Assembly (NCBI GenBank): GCA_947396885.1
Contig: OX377206.1
Span: 83,387,960-83,451,959, forward strand
Reading direction: 5' to 3'
Source: Heligmosomoides polygyrus polygyrus
Taxonomy: Eukaryota; Nematoda; Chromadorea; Rhabditida; Heligmosomidae
DNA length: 64,000 bases
Shown here one piece after another: positions 33,401 through 42,420 of this stretch. How positions within the stretch are numbered: position 1 is the first letter of the stretch; each line of letters opens with the position of its first letter. Below the pieces are notes generated by a model. That model did no database searches. It was not told the DNA's origin and saw only the letters and a program-made list of their open reading frames with translations. The position numbers and the translations under genes were made by a program.

Positions 33401-36400
33401 TCCGAACGGTGTCGCTATTCGCACGAAGAAAATGGCCATACCATCGTAGGCGAGCTTCACGTAGCTTATCAGCAATTGGAGCAACGCCAAACCTTTGACG
33501 TATGGAGACATCACCAACATGATCCAAACGCGTGACGTCAGCCGTCCAACGCAGCATTTTCGTCTCCATTCAGCGGCGGCTCTCAACCTCCTTCGTTGCA
33601 GGCCAGCACTCAGCACCGTACATCGCTACTGGTCGGACGACGGTTCTGTAGATCTTCGATTTAAGGCGCTCTGGTATCTGTCGCACAGAACGCCTGTCAT
33701 TGAGCGCCATTTGGACCACGCTGCGCTCATGCGCGAGTTGTCCTCGAACATCAGACTACCATCAGACGCAATTGCAGATCTAAGGTACTTGAAATGTGTC
33801 GCTCGTACGAGCGCAGTGCCATTGATCGCAATGGACCCAGTCTCGTTTACGTCTGTCGTCAAGTACTCGGATTTTTTGACGTTCAGCTTGAGCCCGAACG
33901 CCGCCAAGCGGTCACACCAAGCTTGCACTTGTCGCTCAAGTTCGGCCTTGTCTTCACTGGCAAGCATTACGTCATCTGCATATAGCAGCGTCCAAGGAGT
34001 AGGCCTCTGAAGGTCTCGCGAAGTGGCATCCATTACGAGTGGGGAGAGCACGAAACCTTGGTGAACACCAACGGAGATTGGAAACTCCGTAGATGAGCCG
34101 ACCGGCGCTCGCACTTGACTCTTAGAGCAAGAGTAAAGAATGCGCACCCACTCAATAAATTCTTCGGAAACACCATGCTGTCGTAAGGCGTACCATATGA
34201 CCTCACGCGGTACGCGATCGAATGCTTTCTCCAGGTCGAGAAAAGCAAGATGCAGCGGTTTTTGTTTCTCGCGATGTCTTTCTACAAGAAGACGAACAGC
34301 ATGAATGGCGTCGATAATGCCACAACCGGCTACGAAGCCACACTGGTTGGTGGAAAGCCGGACCTTCTCGCGAATACGTCCATCCACAATTCGCTCGAAT
34401 ATTTTCATACTGTGCGAGAGCAATCGGATTGGACGGTAACTTGTGCAGTCCGCGGGACTGCCCTTCTTCCAGATCGCGATCGTCGTGCTTTCCTGCCAAC
34501 TACCAGGAACCTTCTTCTCCGCAATAACCTGGATGAAAAACTTCGTTAGCCACTCAGCAGGATTTCAGCACCTCGACTTCCATAGGTCGGCCGCTATGTC
34601 GTCAGGGCCAGTTGCTTTGCCTGGCTTCATCTTCTTCAAAACCGCTTCCATCTCCTCCACAGTGATTTTCTGCGCAGGACCGTGCGTAGGAGGGACGCAG
34701 GGGATAGGCGGATGGGCAAACTCTACTGTTGAAATTCTCTCGAAGTAGTCATGCCATCGTTCCATAGCCCTTTTGCGGTTCATCAGAAGATGCCAAAGAA
34801 CTTTTCGATGTCCTCGCTCTGGCGATGGCGTGCTTTGGCAAGCCGATAAAGTTGTCGTTCTCCATCGCACGCATCGAGTTTCTGGTTGCCATTATCATAA
34901 TGAGAGGCTTTTGCAACGGCAACAGCCTTCTTACCCGCCCTCTTCGCTTCTTGGTATATACGCCAATTGTCAGCTGTCTTGTCGCTAAGGAAAGCGTGAT
35001 ATAGTCTTTTCTTCTCTTTGACTTTTTCCTTGACATCGTCAGTCCACGGCCAAGTCTGCTTCTCGATCTTACGCCGCCCAGGCGTTGTCATGCCCAGTTC
35101 GGAACGTGCAGCTTGTAGTGTCGAATCGGTTGCACGTTTCCATGTCTCCTGCAACAGTGGTAACATTCGGCAACCGAATACGAGCAATAACAGCGGCGTC
35201 CTTCTCTTCTTTCAACCGCCACCGCTTGATCCTTGCTGGACCGCATCGCTCGACCTACCTCTGCCTCGTAGGGGCGAACTTAAGAGTGCAGATCAGCGGA
35301 CGGTGCTGTGCGGCGACAGTCTCGTATGGCACAACCTTCGCATCTGTGACCAGCCTTCGATCGCGATGCTTGACAAGGATAAAGTCGATCTGCGTCTTGG
35401 TATTCCCGCTATAGAAAGGCACGAGATGGGAGTCACAATTCGAAACAGTGTGATCGCGATGGTGAGATTATGCCAGTCCGCATACTCAAGAATTTGTTCA
35501 CCATCAGTGCCCCATAACCGAAACCGCCATGACGGCTGTGACCACCTTTCGCACTCCCCACATCACCGTTGAGGTCACCTGCGATAAGGACAGCGTCTTC
35601 TAGCGACATTTCGGATGTCTTCTCATAGAGCAGGGTCCAAAACTCGTTCTTGGCTCGCTCAGAGCAGCCTGTCTGCGGAGCGTACGCTGAGAAGAAATGA
35701 TACATTCTGTCACAACGATGTTTTGTTGCGATCAAAACTTCTAGCGCCAGGCGGGACTCGAACCCGCACCTCCCTCTGACCGGGAGGGAATGCTCTACGC
35801 CTTTACACCACCGGCGCCGTTTGATCGAACGCAGCATCCACACCTCGTGGGACCGATCAGCACCCACCCGTATCCGGGATGAGCTGGCCGTTGATATCAG
35901 CATGGAACCAGTGAAGCTGATGGTCTTGATAGAAACAATTCAAATCAGTTTCTTTAAGCCTCAAGTGGCTGGTATCGAGGTAGTAAGCTGTCACAACGAT
36001 GTTTTGTTGTGATCAAAACTTCTAGCGCAAGGCGAGACTCCGCCCGGCCAGAGGGAGGTGCGGGTTCGAGTCCCGCCTGGCGCTAGAAGTTTTGATCGCA
36101 ACAAAACATCGTTGTGACAGCTTACTACCTCGATACCAGCCACTTGAGGCTTAAAGAAACTGATTTGAATGATACATTCGTTGTTCAACAGCGACAACGA
36201 TCTTCATCGAGCGGTCACTGAAACGTTCCACGCTTGCAATCGCATCTCGGAAACGTTCGGAGACGATCACACCAACACCGCTGGTGGTCCTGGGGCTGCC
36301 GCACAAAATGGCCTTAAAGCCTTGGCCTATGTCCCTCGACTTGCAACAGGACCACCTCGTCTCCTGTACCGCACATAAGTCGATTCGCCTTCGCTCCAGT

Positions 36401-39400
36401 GCTTCTACCAACTCGCACTAACGGCCCGTCAACGTACCCACATTCAGCGTAGCAACGCGTGTCCCGATTACGTTACGGGACTTTTGGACTAGCTCAGTTG
36501 CCCCCCGATGCCGTGCTCAGGGACCCTCGCATACTTCTCACACTCGCCGGGCTTTGCGAGTGCGCGTCAGCTCCCGCGGACGCCGTAGCATTATCTCGAC
36601 AAACAATTAACGCCATCAACCATGTGATGTGACATATGATCTCCATAGGCCGGCCTGTCACAAGGACCTGTCGTCTGTAATCGAGTATCCGTGCTCAGCT
36701 TAGCTCGCATAACGAGCAGTTTCCAGTGCACCACGTGGAGGAACGGACATCGTCACCACAAAAAGAGTGACTATGGCTTAGCGATACTGCAAAGTCGAAA
36801 GAATCGCGCAAGCGTGATACAAGTCGTCAGGCGTGGTGGAACACTTATATTATTAAATATATATGATAATATAACAAAGAAAAGTAATCGCCGTTTATCG
36901 GAATCTTGAACGTTTGTCAATTGCATAGTTATTTCTAAAGGAGAGTTATTTTTTCGCGCCCACATGCGCAGTCCATTTCGTAAGTTTTCTTCCTTTCAAA
37001 TTTTGTTTCTCACTTTCACCTGTTTCATTCTGGTCGTTATTAGAGGGTTAAAAAAGAAGAATCGTCGCTATTTTCGAGTGATAATGCTCTGCGCTCTAGC
37101 ATTCTGTCGGGGCGAGGAATCTGCCTCTAAATAAAAAAGGGTTTGTCCGCCCACCGTTTTATATACTATGCTCACGTGTGACGCATTCAGGAAGAGCCGC
37201 TCTTTCAACCTACACAACTGATTAATCTTGGGTTCGTTTGGAGACTTGAGTAGCGAATAGTTAAGCGTGCCTGAAAAATTAAGCTAAGCTATTTCAACTT
37301 TAATGCGGTGCCTGCTCTTCCTCGCTGTTTATGGACCAACATATAATTTCTATCAGAAGATTAAAGAAGAGAATAAAGTTTCCTTTGCAGCTCCCTCCAG
37401 ATGGAATCTACATCTTTGGCTCACAGCTTCATGCCCATTTATCCGGTCGCAAACTCTACACGAGTCACTACAGGCACGGGGTGAAAATCGGTGAGGTGAA
37501 CCGCGACAACCACTACAGTCCGCACTGGCAGCATATTGTCGACATTCGCCCTTACGTTCACGTCTTACCGGTGAGCGATTTCTTGTCGACTTCTTCAGGA
37601 GAATAGAATTCTACGCTACACGATGTGTAGAATCCGGAGGACCCTGCTTTCATGGTCTAGGGCTAATTAGCCCAGTAGATCTTGTACTTTTGAGCAGCTG
37701 CCATATCGGAGAAGAACTTAATTCATCTTGAGCATTGGGAAGCAGATGTCTCCCAGGAAGTGCTATTATTGCATTGCAGGGTGATGTACTTTCCACGACG
37801 TGCGTGTACGAGACAATGTTCAAGGATGTAATGACGCTGGTAAGATTTGACGTCAGAATTTGATTATCGTGATTGAAGCGCCTTTGTTCATCAATTTTTT
37901 TTGCACAACTCACATCGAGCTCTAGCAAACACTGCTGTCTCATCTCGCTTCATAATTTTGCCTAAATACAGCCACTGAAATGGGTAGATATTTAGCAATT
38001 TGATGAGTGTTTGATAGTTTGTTTATTTATGCAATACGCTGCATAAGGCAGTCGTGGGAAAAATAAAAACAAACTGAACACAACCAATCCAGAACACCAA
38101 GCAGTAGAATCATAAAAAGACAACAACCGATTCCCTGCAATGAGTTTAAAAATCGAGAAGAATTGTGGAGTGGAGGGTACGTCACTTTTGAGCAAGATAT
38201 AACCCGATCCGGCTCTGCACGTTAAAGAGTCTCCACGAATTCTGGTTTTAGGCATCTTATAACCAATTTTCTCTGAATTCTCCCGAGTTCTAGACTTGTA
38301 GATGCGATAAAATTTACTAACTTCCACCTTCTTTAATTCCGAACGTATTTTAAAAACCGCACATACATCATTTCGCTTCCGCCGCCACTCTAGGGTGTGA
38401 AGTTGCAATCGTGAATTCCTATGTCGAGAACCCGGTATTCCACAGAAACACGGCTTCTGTCTCATCATAGCCTTCCTTGTAAAGTTATTTTGGGCCTTTT
38501 CCAACAAATCAACATGGTTCTCATAACAATTTTGTTCCCAAGCTTTAGAAAAACCTCTAAGCTTGGATGAGGTGCTCTAGAGTTTGCAAATGTCACATTT
38601 ATTCGCTTTTGAGCAGTTGAACTGCACTACTTGTCGTCCTGTGGATCACTGAGTTGCCCAAATTGGCACCACCAAAGTCCTCATACATGGGCCCCTGGCA
38701 CGGGCCAAATGTATTCAGAACCCATCAGCCTTCCTTCCTCGCTCGAGAAACACGAAGAGTGACATGCTCACCGTTCAGACGGCTTTCGTAAAGAAAAAAT
38801 AAGGTTGTGACAAAGAAGTCCGATCAGAATAAAGTGCAAGTCTACTGTAATATGTAGAGGGAATCAAGCCCTTTTTGAGTTTATTAAAACGAAGAACAAC
38901 GCCACGAGATCAAATAGGCTGAATTAAAACATTTGAAAAAGGTCATACTAAATTTTCCTTGGACAAAAGTTATTCTAACTTTCTTGGGGAGACTCTGAGA
39001 CTACGTCGGAGCCTATTTTAATTTTGAAAGATGTTCAATTGGATTTCAAAAGCACCAAGTATGCATAGAAAAATGCCCAGTTCGGTTGAAGAAACGGTAT
39101 AATCTGCATCGCCTGTATCACCTGCCGTCTCGTTGATCATGGAGTTGCTCGAGCGGGCGCCAGCAGCGTCTCCATTCGTCCTTGTCGCGTGCCAGAGTGC
39201 TCCAATAGATCCTTCTCCCACGAGAGACATGAAGAGCGTCCTATCGTTCGTTGAGAGCTATTCATAGAAGTCCAATCAACGCGTCGATCGTCATTCTGGT
39301 GTTCGTTTGGCATTCATCTGAATCCAGTCTATTATGGCTCTTGTACAGCAGGTGTTTGAGAAACGCATTATGTGGCCGGTCCACATAATTCTCGACGGCA

Positions 39401-42073
39401 TGACCCATTTGACAGCGTCTATGATCATCAACGTCGACAAAGCTTGGAGCTCCAAAGGCCTTCTCTCATTCCGAGCATTATCCTCTCAAACCCCCGTGGT
39501 GGGGCGCTTATCGTTTGTTTATTCAATTTTCGGAGTTTCCATGTCTCCGAGGCGTACGTTGACATAGTGAGAATGGTGTCCAACAGAAATACACGGAGTC
39601 CGAATGTCTTCGGCTTCTTCACGACTTCTTCGACGCTTTTGAAAGCTCCCTAGCCGATCGTTTCCTCCTACCCAGCTCTGTTATTAGGTCGTTGGCGATG
39701 TTGATTTCGCGGCCTAGATGTGCGTAGTTGGAAGTCCGTTCCGATGAGCGAGAACTGGGCATCAGAAACTTGTCCGTTTCTCATGGACATCGTCTTCGTA
39801 GGAGCACAGCTTCAGTCACACGCTTCCACGCATTCGATCGAAGTCGGCCAGTATTCACTCCGCTTGGTTAATGCTCGCTGTTATGAGCATGATGTCGTCA
39901 GCGAAGCGCAGGCGGTGCAGTCGCTGGTCGTGACTTCTATATCTTAGTAATCCAGGTCTCCATTTTCAAGAGCGGCGCTGAAGAGCTCCGGGGATATGGC
40001 ATTTCCTTGCCGAACTCTGTTTTCACGATGAAGGCATTCAGTTACGCTATTAAAATTCAGTTAAGGCATGTGCCAACATTGTTGTCTCACAATGAATCAC
40101 TTGAATGTATACTACTCTGCAGCTTCTTATAGGAAACCCAATAAGTTATCAGATTATAACGACCTGACCGTGGTTGAAACTCCAGAACTTTTACAGGTTA
40201 ATTTCTAACGATAAATCATTCCAGGCATCTGTTTTGCCTTATCGGTCCGCACTGAATTGATGCCATTTTTGCCATTTTCGGACGACCATCCATTCATCAT
40301 TTTTGCAATCAGCAAAAACGAAACAGTGCTATGATCCTCGTCAAATACCCTACAAAACCATATAGGTCTTGTTCTGATTTTCCGGACAGTGCTCACTGAC
40401 CCCTTCTCAGAATATACATCAAATTTGAGAGGAGGTGAACTACGGGGTGCGGCAAAACTACCTGTGCACCTAAACATTTGAAATATTTTCGCTTTTTTCC
40501 AAAATTTTTCTGCTTTATTCGCCTGAGATATGTTGGCAGAGCATTGTGGAATCTATACGTATTTGAGTACAAAAGGGTTAGCCATCTGCGGATGAAGAAG
40601 AGGGGAATGGGGAGATGTAAAAGGTTGCTGCAAGGATTCACGGTGGCACGCCTCGTGACATCCTCTTCAGTGTTGAAATGATTCTCACGTTGAATCCAGT
40701 CTTCAATTCCCAAAATAAAAGGATTAATGGGGACTCGCTTGCTGATGCTGCCGCCAAAAGACGACTTCAGGAATGTGCGAAACAGCCTCACTCCATTGTG
40801 GTTTGAGGAGGAGTCACATCTTCAGGAAAAACTCCACTTGTTCTCGTCGAAGCTGGCGTGAAAATCAACGCAGCGGTTTACAAGGATATCCTGGAAAAGT
40901 TCTCAAGCCGTGGACCGATTCTCACCTCGGAGAAGCCTACTTGCACTTTCAGCAAAATTCTGCTCCAGCACACAGAGCGAAGGTAGTCCAGGACTGCTGC
41001 GCCGAGCAACTGCATGACTTCATCACACACGAGGAATGGCCCTCCAATTCTCCGGACCTTGACCCGATGAATTATTCTGTAAGAGCCGTCTTAGAGAACA
41101 AAGCTTGCTCTATGAGGCACCCCAATTTGGACTCTCTTAAAGAAGCGCTTCTGAAATCCTAGGACGAAATTGATGAGCAGTACATGCGTGCCACATGCGA
41201 AGCGTTTGTCGAATGTCTGAAGGACTGTGTGAAGGCTGAATGCTATCATTTTGAAAACTGTTAGCATGCACTGAATCGCCGTGATTGTAGTAGATAAATT
41301 TGATAGTTAGAATCCGCGAAGTTTGATTTCAAAATGCCATTGAATTTTTAGTGCACGAGTAATTTTGCTGCACCCTGTAGCGATAAAAGAAGAATGTCTG
41401 AAAAAGTAAACGTGGGATCGAAGACGGAGCGTCTTCTCCTTGCCTCCTCTAAATAGTGGAAAGGTCGCAGTAACTCTGCGCAGTCTGATCACGAAGATTA
41501 AGCCATGCATTAACCTCGGTGGTGGAATAGATGAAGTAATGTCAAAGCGTCACACAAATTGCAGTGTGTGATTTTTGTGAGGAAGTAAGGATTTTTGCAA
41601 ATTTAGGGAGGATATGGCATCGACGACGAGATGTGCGTGAACTACATCTATTACTTTCCTGCATCTGAAGTTGAAGTATGCAAATCGGCAGTGGATAACA
41701 GGACGTTACACGACTACTTCGAGCATGTGTGAGCAAAGCATCATCGCAAAGCTATTTTAAAATGACACATAGTGTTTCGCATATCGACTTGCCTGTCGTT
41801 CATTTCTCATATTGGTTCGTGCCTATTCACTACACCATTCAGTTCATAGTATTGCATCTGAAAAAGGATGGTGAAACTTCGTTAGGTAGTTTCCGGGATG
41901 AGGTCACAGCGCATCTGGAGGACCATGCTCCTCGACTATTTACAGTGGGCCGGCTCCGTACTCTCCCTCCTAAATGCTATGGATAGCACCCAGAAGGGAA
42001 GTGAGAAGCGTTGGTTATCTTTACAGAGGCGCTCTGTGCTCAGCTCGGAAAGTACCGCTTCGTTGCTAAGTGA
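18479..42073 (+). CDS. tbh-1: DOMON/copper type II monooxygenase (DBH/TBH family)
   Basis: Fifteen exons join in phase: 18479-18541, 23289-23471, 23530-23664, 23746-23820, 25649-25744, 25814-25897, 25959-26009, 26096-26224, 31946-32097, 32151-32268, 37391-37570, 37780-37839, 41607-41726, 41886-42000 and 42027-42073. They encode 535 residues. Residues 1-19 look like a signal peptide ([13 protein letters not shown]). A DOMON domain follows ([24 protein letters not shown]). The monooxygenase core has HHM at 226-228, the HYNNP histidine at 298, HAHLSGR with histidines 376 and 378, and EMCVNY with Met451. These match the CuA (H, H, H) and CuB (H, H, M) ligands of the family, which hydroxylates phenylethylamines using ascorbate and O2 in secretory vesicles. 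[14 protein letters not shown] resembles DBH/TBH more than MOXD1. In nematodes the expected substrate is tyramine, giving octopamine; the symbol rests on that inference. Expected C-terminal residues may be missing, and the last junction needs a 26-nt intron. A TTTCAG at 18390-18395 could serve SL trans-splicing. Confidence 0.85.
19520..20530. repeat. Two adjoining minisatellites inside the Helitron
   Basis: The first is a variable array of CCCTTCACTGGTCCC-type units with poly-C runs. The second has units of about 42 bp (GCGCGACATCAGTGACACGT and variants). Inverted relatives are found in the Helitron at 42.4-44.0 kb and similar 42-bp units at 27.99-28.43 kb. The open frames here are repeat artefacts. 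Confidence 0.85.
20538..21272 (+). mobile_element. Tc1/mariner-type element, decayed
   Basis: Terminal inverted repeats CAGGGTGCGTAAAAAGTATTGA are near perfect at both ends, flanked by TA on each side (20536-20537, 21273-21274). The interior encodes remnants of a Tc1-type transposase C-terminus on the plus strand ([28 protein letters not shown]) interrupted by stops and shifts. It inserted into the Helitron, so it is the younger of the two. Confidence 0.85.
22083..22974. mobile_element. Foldback mariner-type MITE, one end lost
   Basis: It begins at a TA with TTAGGTTGTCCCATAACTCC, as does the complete copy at 58511-59574. It shares the internal sequence GCAGTCGCTTCTCTCCGCTTAGG in both orientations. 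The right arm stops near CTTTCGAAAGC without the terminal 80 bp. No transposase. Confidence 0.8.
23971..24268 (+). mobile_element. tRNA-like SINE (family A), full length
   Basis: The GTGTGGCGCAGTCGG head, CTGGTTCGGATTTCCCGCCC B-box region and full body are present, ending in ATTTATCCTTTATCCTTTAT. It lies in intron 4 of the monooxygenase gene. Confidence 0.88.
24627..24755 (+). mobile_element. Foldback MITE fragment
   Basis: After TA, TTAGGTGGAAAATTGAGTCC, then AGTTTCTTGCATAACG and TTTGAAAGAGAATTATC, follow the order of the 58.5-kb element's left arm in diverged form. Confidence 0.55.
24785..24960 (-). mobile_element. RTE-type LINE 3' fragment
   Basis: It is about 75-80% similar by eye to 39095-39260 (TATCACCTG...CGTTGATCATG..., GCACGTGCCAGAGTGCTCCA). 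That region is the 3' coding end of an RTE-type LINE. Only this end is present here. Confidence 0.6.
25041..25317 (-). mobile_element. tRNA-like SINE (family A)
   Basis: Minus-strand copy with GGATGCGCCACGCACTCTAC, GAGAAATCCGAACCAGGAAT and CTCCTCCGACTGCGCC. The tail is reduced to AATAAGGAACGGCG. It lies in intron 4 of the monooxygenase gene. Confidence 0.8.
27985..28425. repeat. 42-bp coding-phase minisatellite
   Basis: Units such as GTGCCTGGCGAGTCAGTAGA plus CGTGCCGAACACGCTGCCAA repeat every 42 bp and stay open, giving 14-residue repeats ([14 protein letters not shown]). Three larger blocks are themselves duplicated with GGGGGAATCGTCGGAGG separators. More units occur at 29485-29645. Confidence 0.85.
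28450..29097. repeat. 108-bp tandem array, six units, alternating variants
   Basis: Units begin at 28450, 28558, 28666, 28774, 28882 and 28990 and are nearly identical. Each contains TCGATATCGATCGATATTA. Diverged units follow to about 29440. Units 3 and 5 share CGCGTATTTCG and AACTTGAGCC, while 2, 4 and 6 share CGTGTATTTCG and AACTTTAGCC, so the true period is a 216-bp dimer. The 36-codon frame closes at TGA in units 3 and 5, so no repeat protein is claimed. Confidence 0.92.
31074..31546. mobile_element. PIF/Harbinger-like MITE with TTA duplication
   Basis: The ends GGGGTTTGTACGTTAGGTGT and ACACCTAAAGTAACGCACCC are imperfect inverted repeats flanked by TTA (31071-31073, 31547-31549). A 3-bp TTA/TWA duplication fits PIF/Harbinger elements. 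It is 473 bp with no coding capacity, in intron 8 of the monooxygenase gene. The split element at 27536-30187 is its relative. Confidence 0.7.
33216..36411 (-). pseudogene. RTE endonuclease/reverse transcriptase, interrupted
   Basis: The endonuclease N-terminus ([20 protein letters not shown]-type) reads 36411-36168. After the insertion it resumes ([12 protein letters not shown]..., [12 protein letters not shown]) near 35700-35450. The reverse transcriptase frame 34423-33626 has [18 protein letters not shown] (motif A), [12 protein letters not shown] (motif B, with F where L or S is usual) and LLYADDVML (motif C, both Asp intact). Further shifts and stops separate the blocks, so no full polyprotein is encoded. 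Confidence 0.85.
35708..36167. mobile_element. SINE family B cluster inserted in the LINE
   Basis: The 12-bp AATGATACATTC flanks both sides (35696-35707 and 36168-36179). Inside are three family B pieces. One with a complete tRNA-like head is on the minus strand (35820-35708). A head-to-head inverted pair occupies 35938-36053 (minus) and 36054-36167 (plus). The head reads GCGCCGGTGGTGTAAAGGCG, has a T arm GCGGG-TTCGAGT-CCCGC and pairs 5' GCGCCGG with 3' CTGGCGC. The anticodon loop lacks U33, so it is a SINE rather than a working tRNA gene. Confidence 0.8.
36775..36860 (+). repeat. Degenerate Helitron-type hairpin
   Basis: GAATCGCGCAAGCGTGATAC followed by GTCAGGCGTGGTGGAACACTT is an eroded version of the two-tier hairpin at 6449-6524 and 29838-29914. 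It directly adjoins the LINE target duplication, so the LINE probably landed in an older Helitron-like sequence (inference). Confidence 0.45.
37992..38507 (-). pseudogene. CR1/jockey-type LINE C-terminal fragment
   Basis: A 171-codon frame reads [35 protein letters not shown] and [14 protein letters not shown]. This is the region after the reverse transcriptase in jockey/CR1-type LINEs (LEKVQR.FTR..., L..LE.RR...). The reverse transcriptase core is absent. It lies in intron 12 of the monooxygenase gene. Confidence 0.65.
38935..40035 (-). mobile_element. RTE-type LINE fragment, decayed
   Basis: From about 40035 down to 39095 the minus strand reads [19 protein letters not shown], then in shifted frame [11 protein letters not shown] (motif C), later [16 protein letters not shown] and [13 protein letters not shown], and finally the 3' region seen also at 24785-24960. 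Stops and shifts are frequent. The block 38935-39060 is the dispersed repeat also at 3.4 kb. Confidence 0.75.
40443..41377 (+). mobile_element. Tc1/mariner-type element, decayed
   Basis: The ends CGGGGTGCGGCAAAACTACC and (inverted) CAGGGTGCAGCAAAATTACT match imperfectly and sit between TA dinucleotides (40441-40442, 41378-41379). At 935 bp it is shorter than a full Tc1-type element. It is in intron 12 of the monooxygenase gene. Confidence 0.85.
40773..41230 (+). pseudogene. Tc1-type transposase C-terminus
   Basis: [20 protein letters not shown] and [17 protein letters not shown] are the second and third catalytic segments of a Tc1-type DD34E transposase. In the first, N replaces the usual D of the Q-D-x-A-P motif. 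An upstream block ([19 protein letters not shown]) is in another frame and has a stop where W is expected. A stop at 41161 is followed by in-frame continuation. Not functional. Confidence 0.8.
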
Positions 42074-42420
42074 ACGAGTCTAACGTTACATATGGAAAAG
42101 TCCTCTTTACAGAAGTTGCACCGTTTAAAAACAACTTGAGCATTTCCGCAGAGCAACCGCGGTACTCATGGTTAGCAGAAAGCAGTTTTCGCAAAGCCGC
42201 TGCAGAAGATTAAACAACCTTCCTCTGAAGAGGCGTGAATTCATTAGCTGAAGTAGATGTTTAAGTGGTGCGTCAGATCTCGAGTTTTAGCATAGAGCAC
42301 ATCGAGCGGTTCGGACACGGCAAGCGTTTGGGAAACTAAAACGCAGCATTTGATCCAAAAATGCAACGAAAAACAACAGATTAAGCTACATAATTCAACA
42401 AGAAAAGCCTACTGGACTTA
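42074..42420. other. Sequence after the monooxygenase stop
   Basis: A TTTACAG at 42105-42111 precedes a frame reading VAPFKNNLSISAEQPRYSW to TAA near 42213. It could be a further C-terminal exon of the monooxygenase, but its phase does not fit the best available donor. Otherwise nothing is seen. Confidence 0.3.

Larger units (their letters stand above)
33199..36757 (-). mobile_element. RTE-type LINE with 17-bp target duplication
   Basis: The flanks ACAAAAAGAGTGACTAT at 33182-33198 and 36758-36774 are identical. On the minus strand the order is: 5' end near 36757; an endonuclease domain from about 36490 ([20 protein letters not shown]); the rest of the endonuclease after a nested SINE cluster; reverse transcriptase (34423-33626); a C-terminal domain (33569-33216, [18 protein letters not shown]); and a (GAAGAA)n-type tail at 33200-33225. 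This layout and short simple-repeat tail fit the RTE clade. It is full length but broken, and sits in intron 10 of the monooxygenase gene. Confidence 0.88.

Noticed and set aside
33495..34010. Plus-strand protein of 171 residues
   Set aside because: It is the antisense of the RTE reverse transcriptase region.
35745..35820. Functional tRNA gene on the minus strand
   Set aside because: The acceptor and T arms fold, but the anticodon loop lacks U33, and the sequence continues into a SINE tail and occurs in several broken copies within an insertion flanked by a 12-bp duplication.
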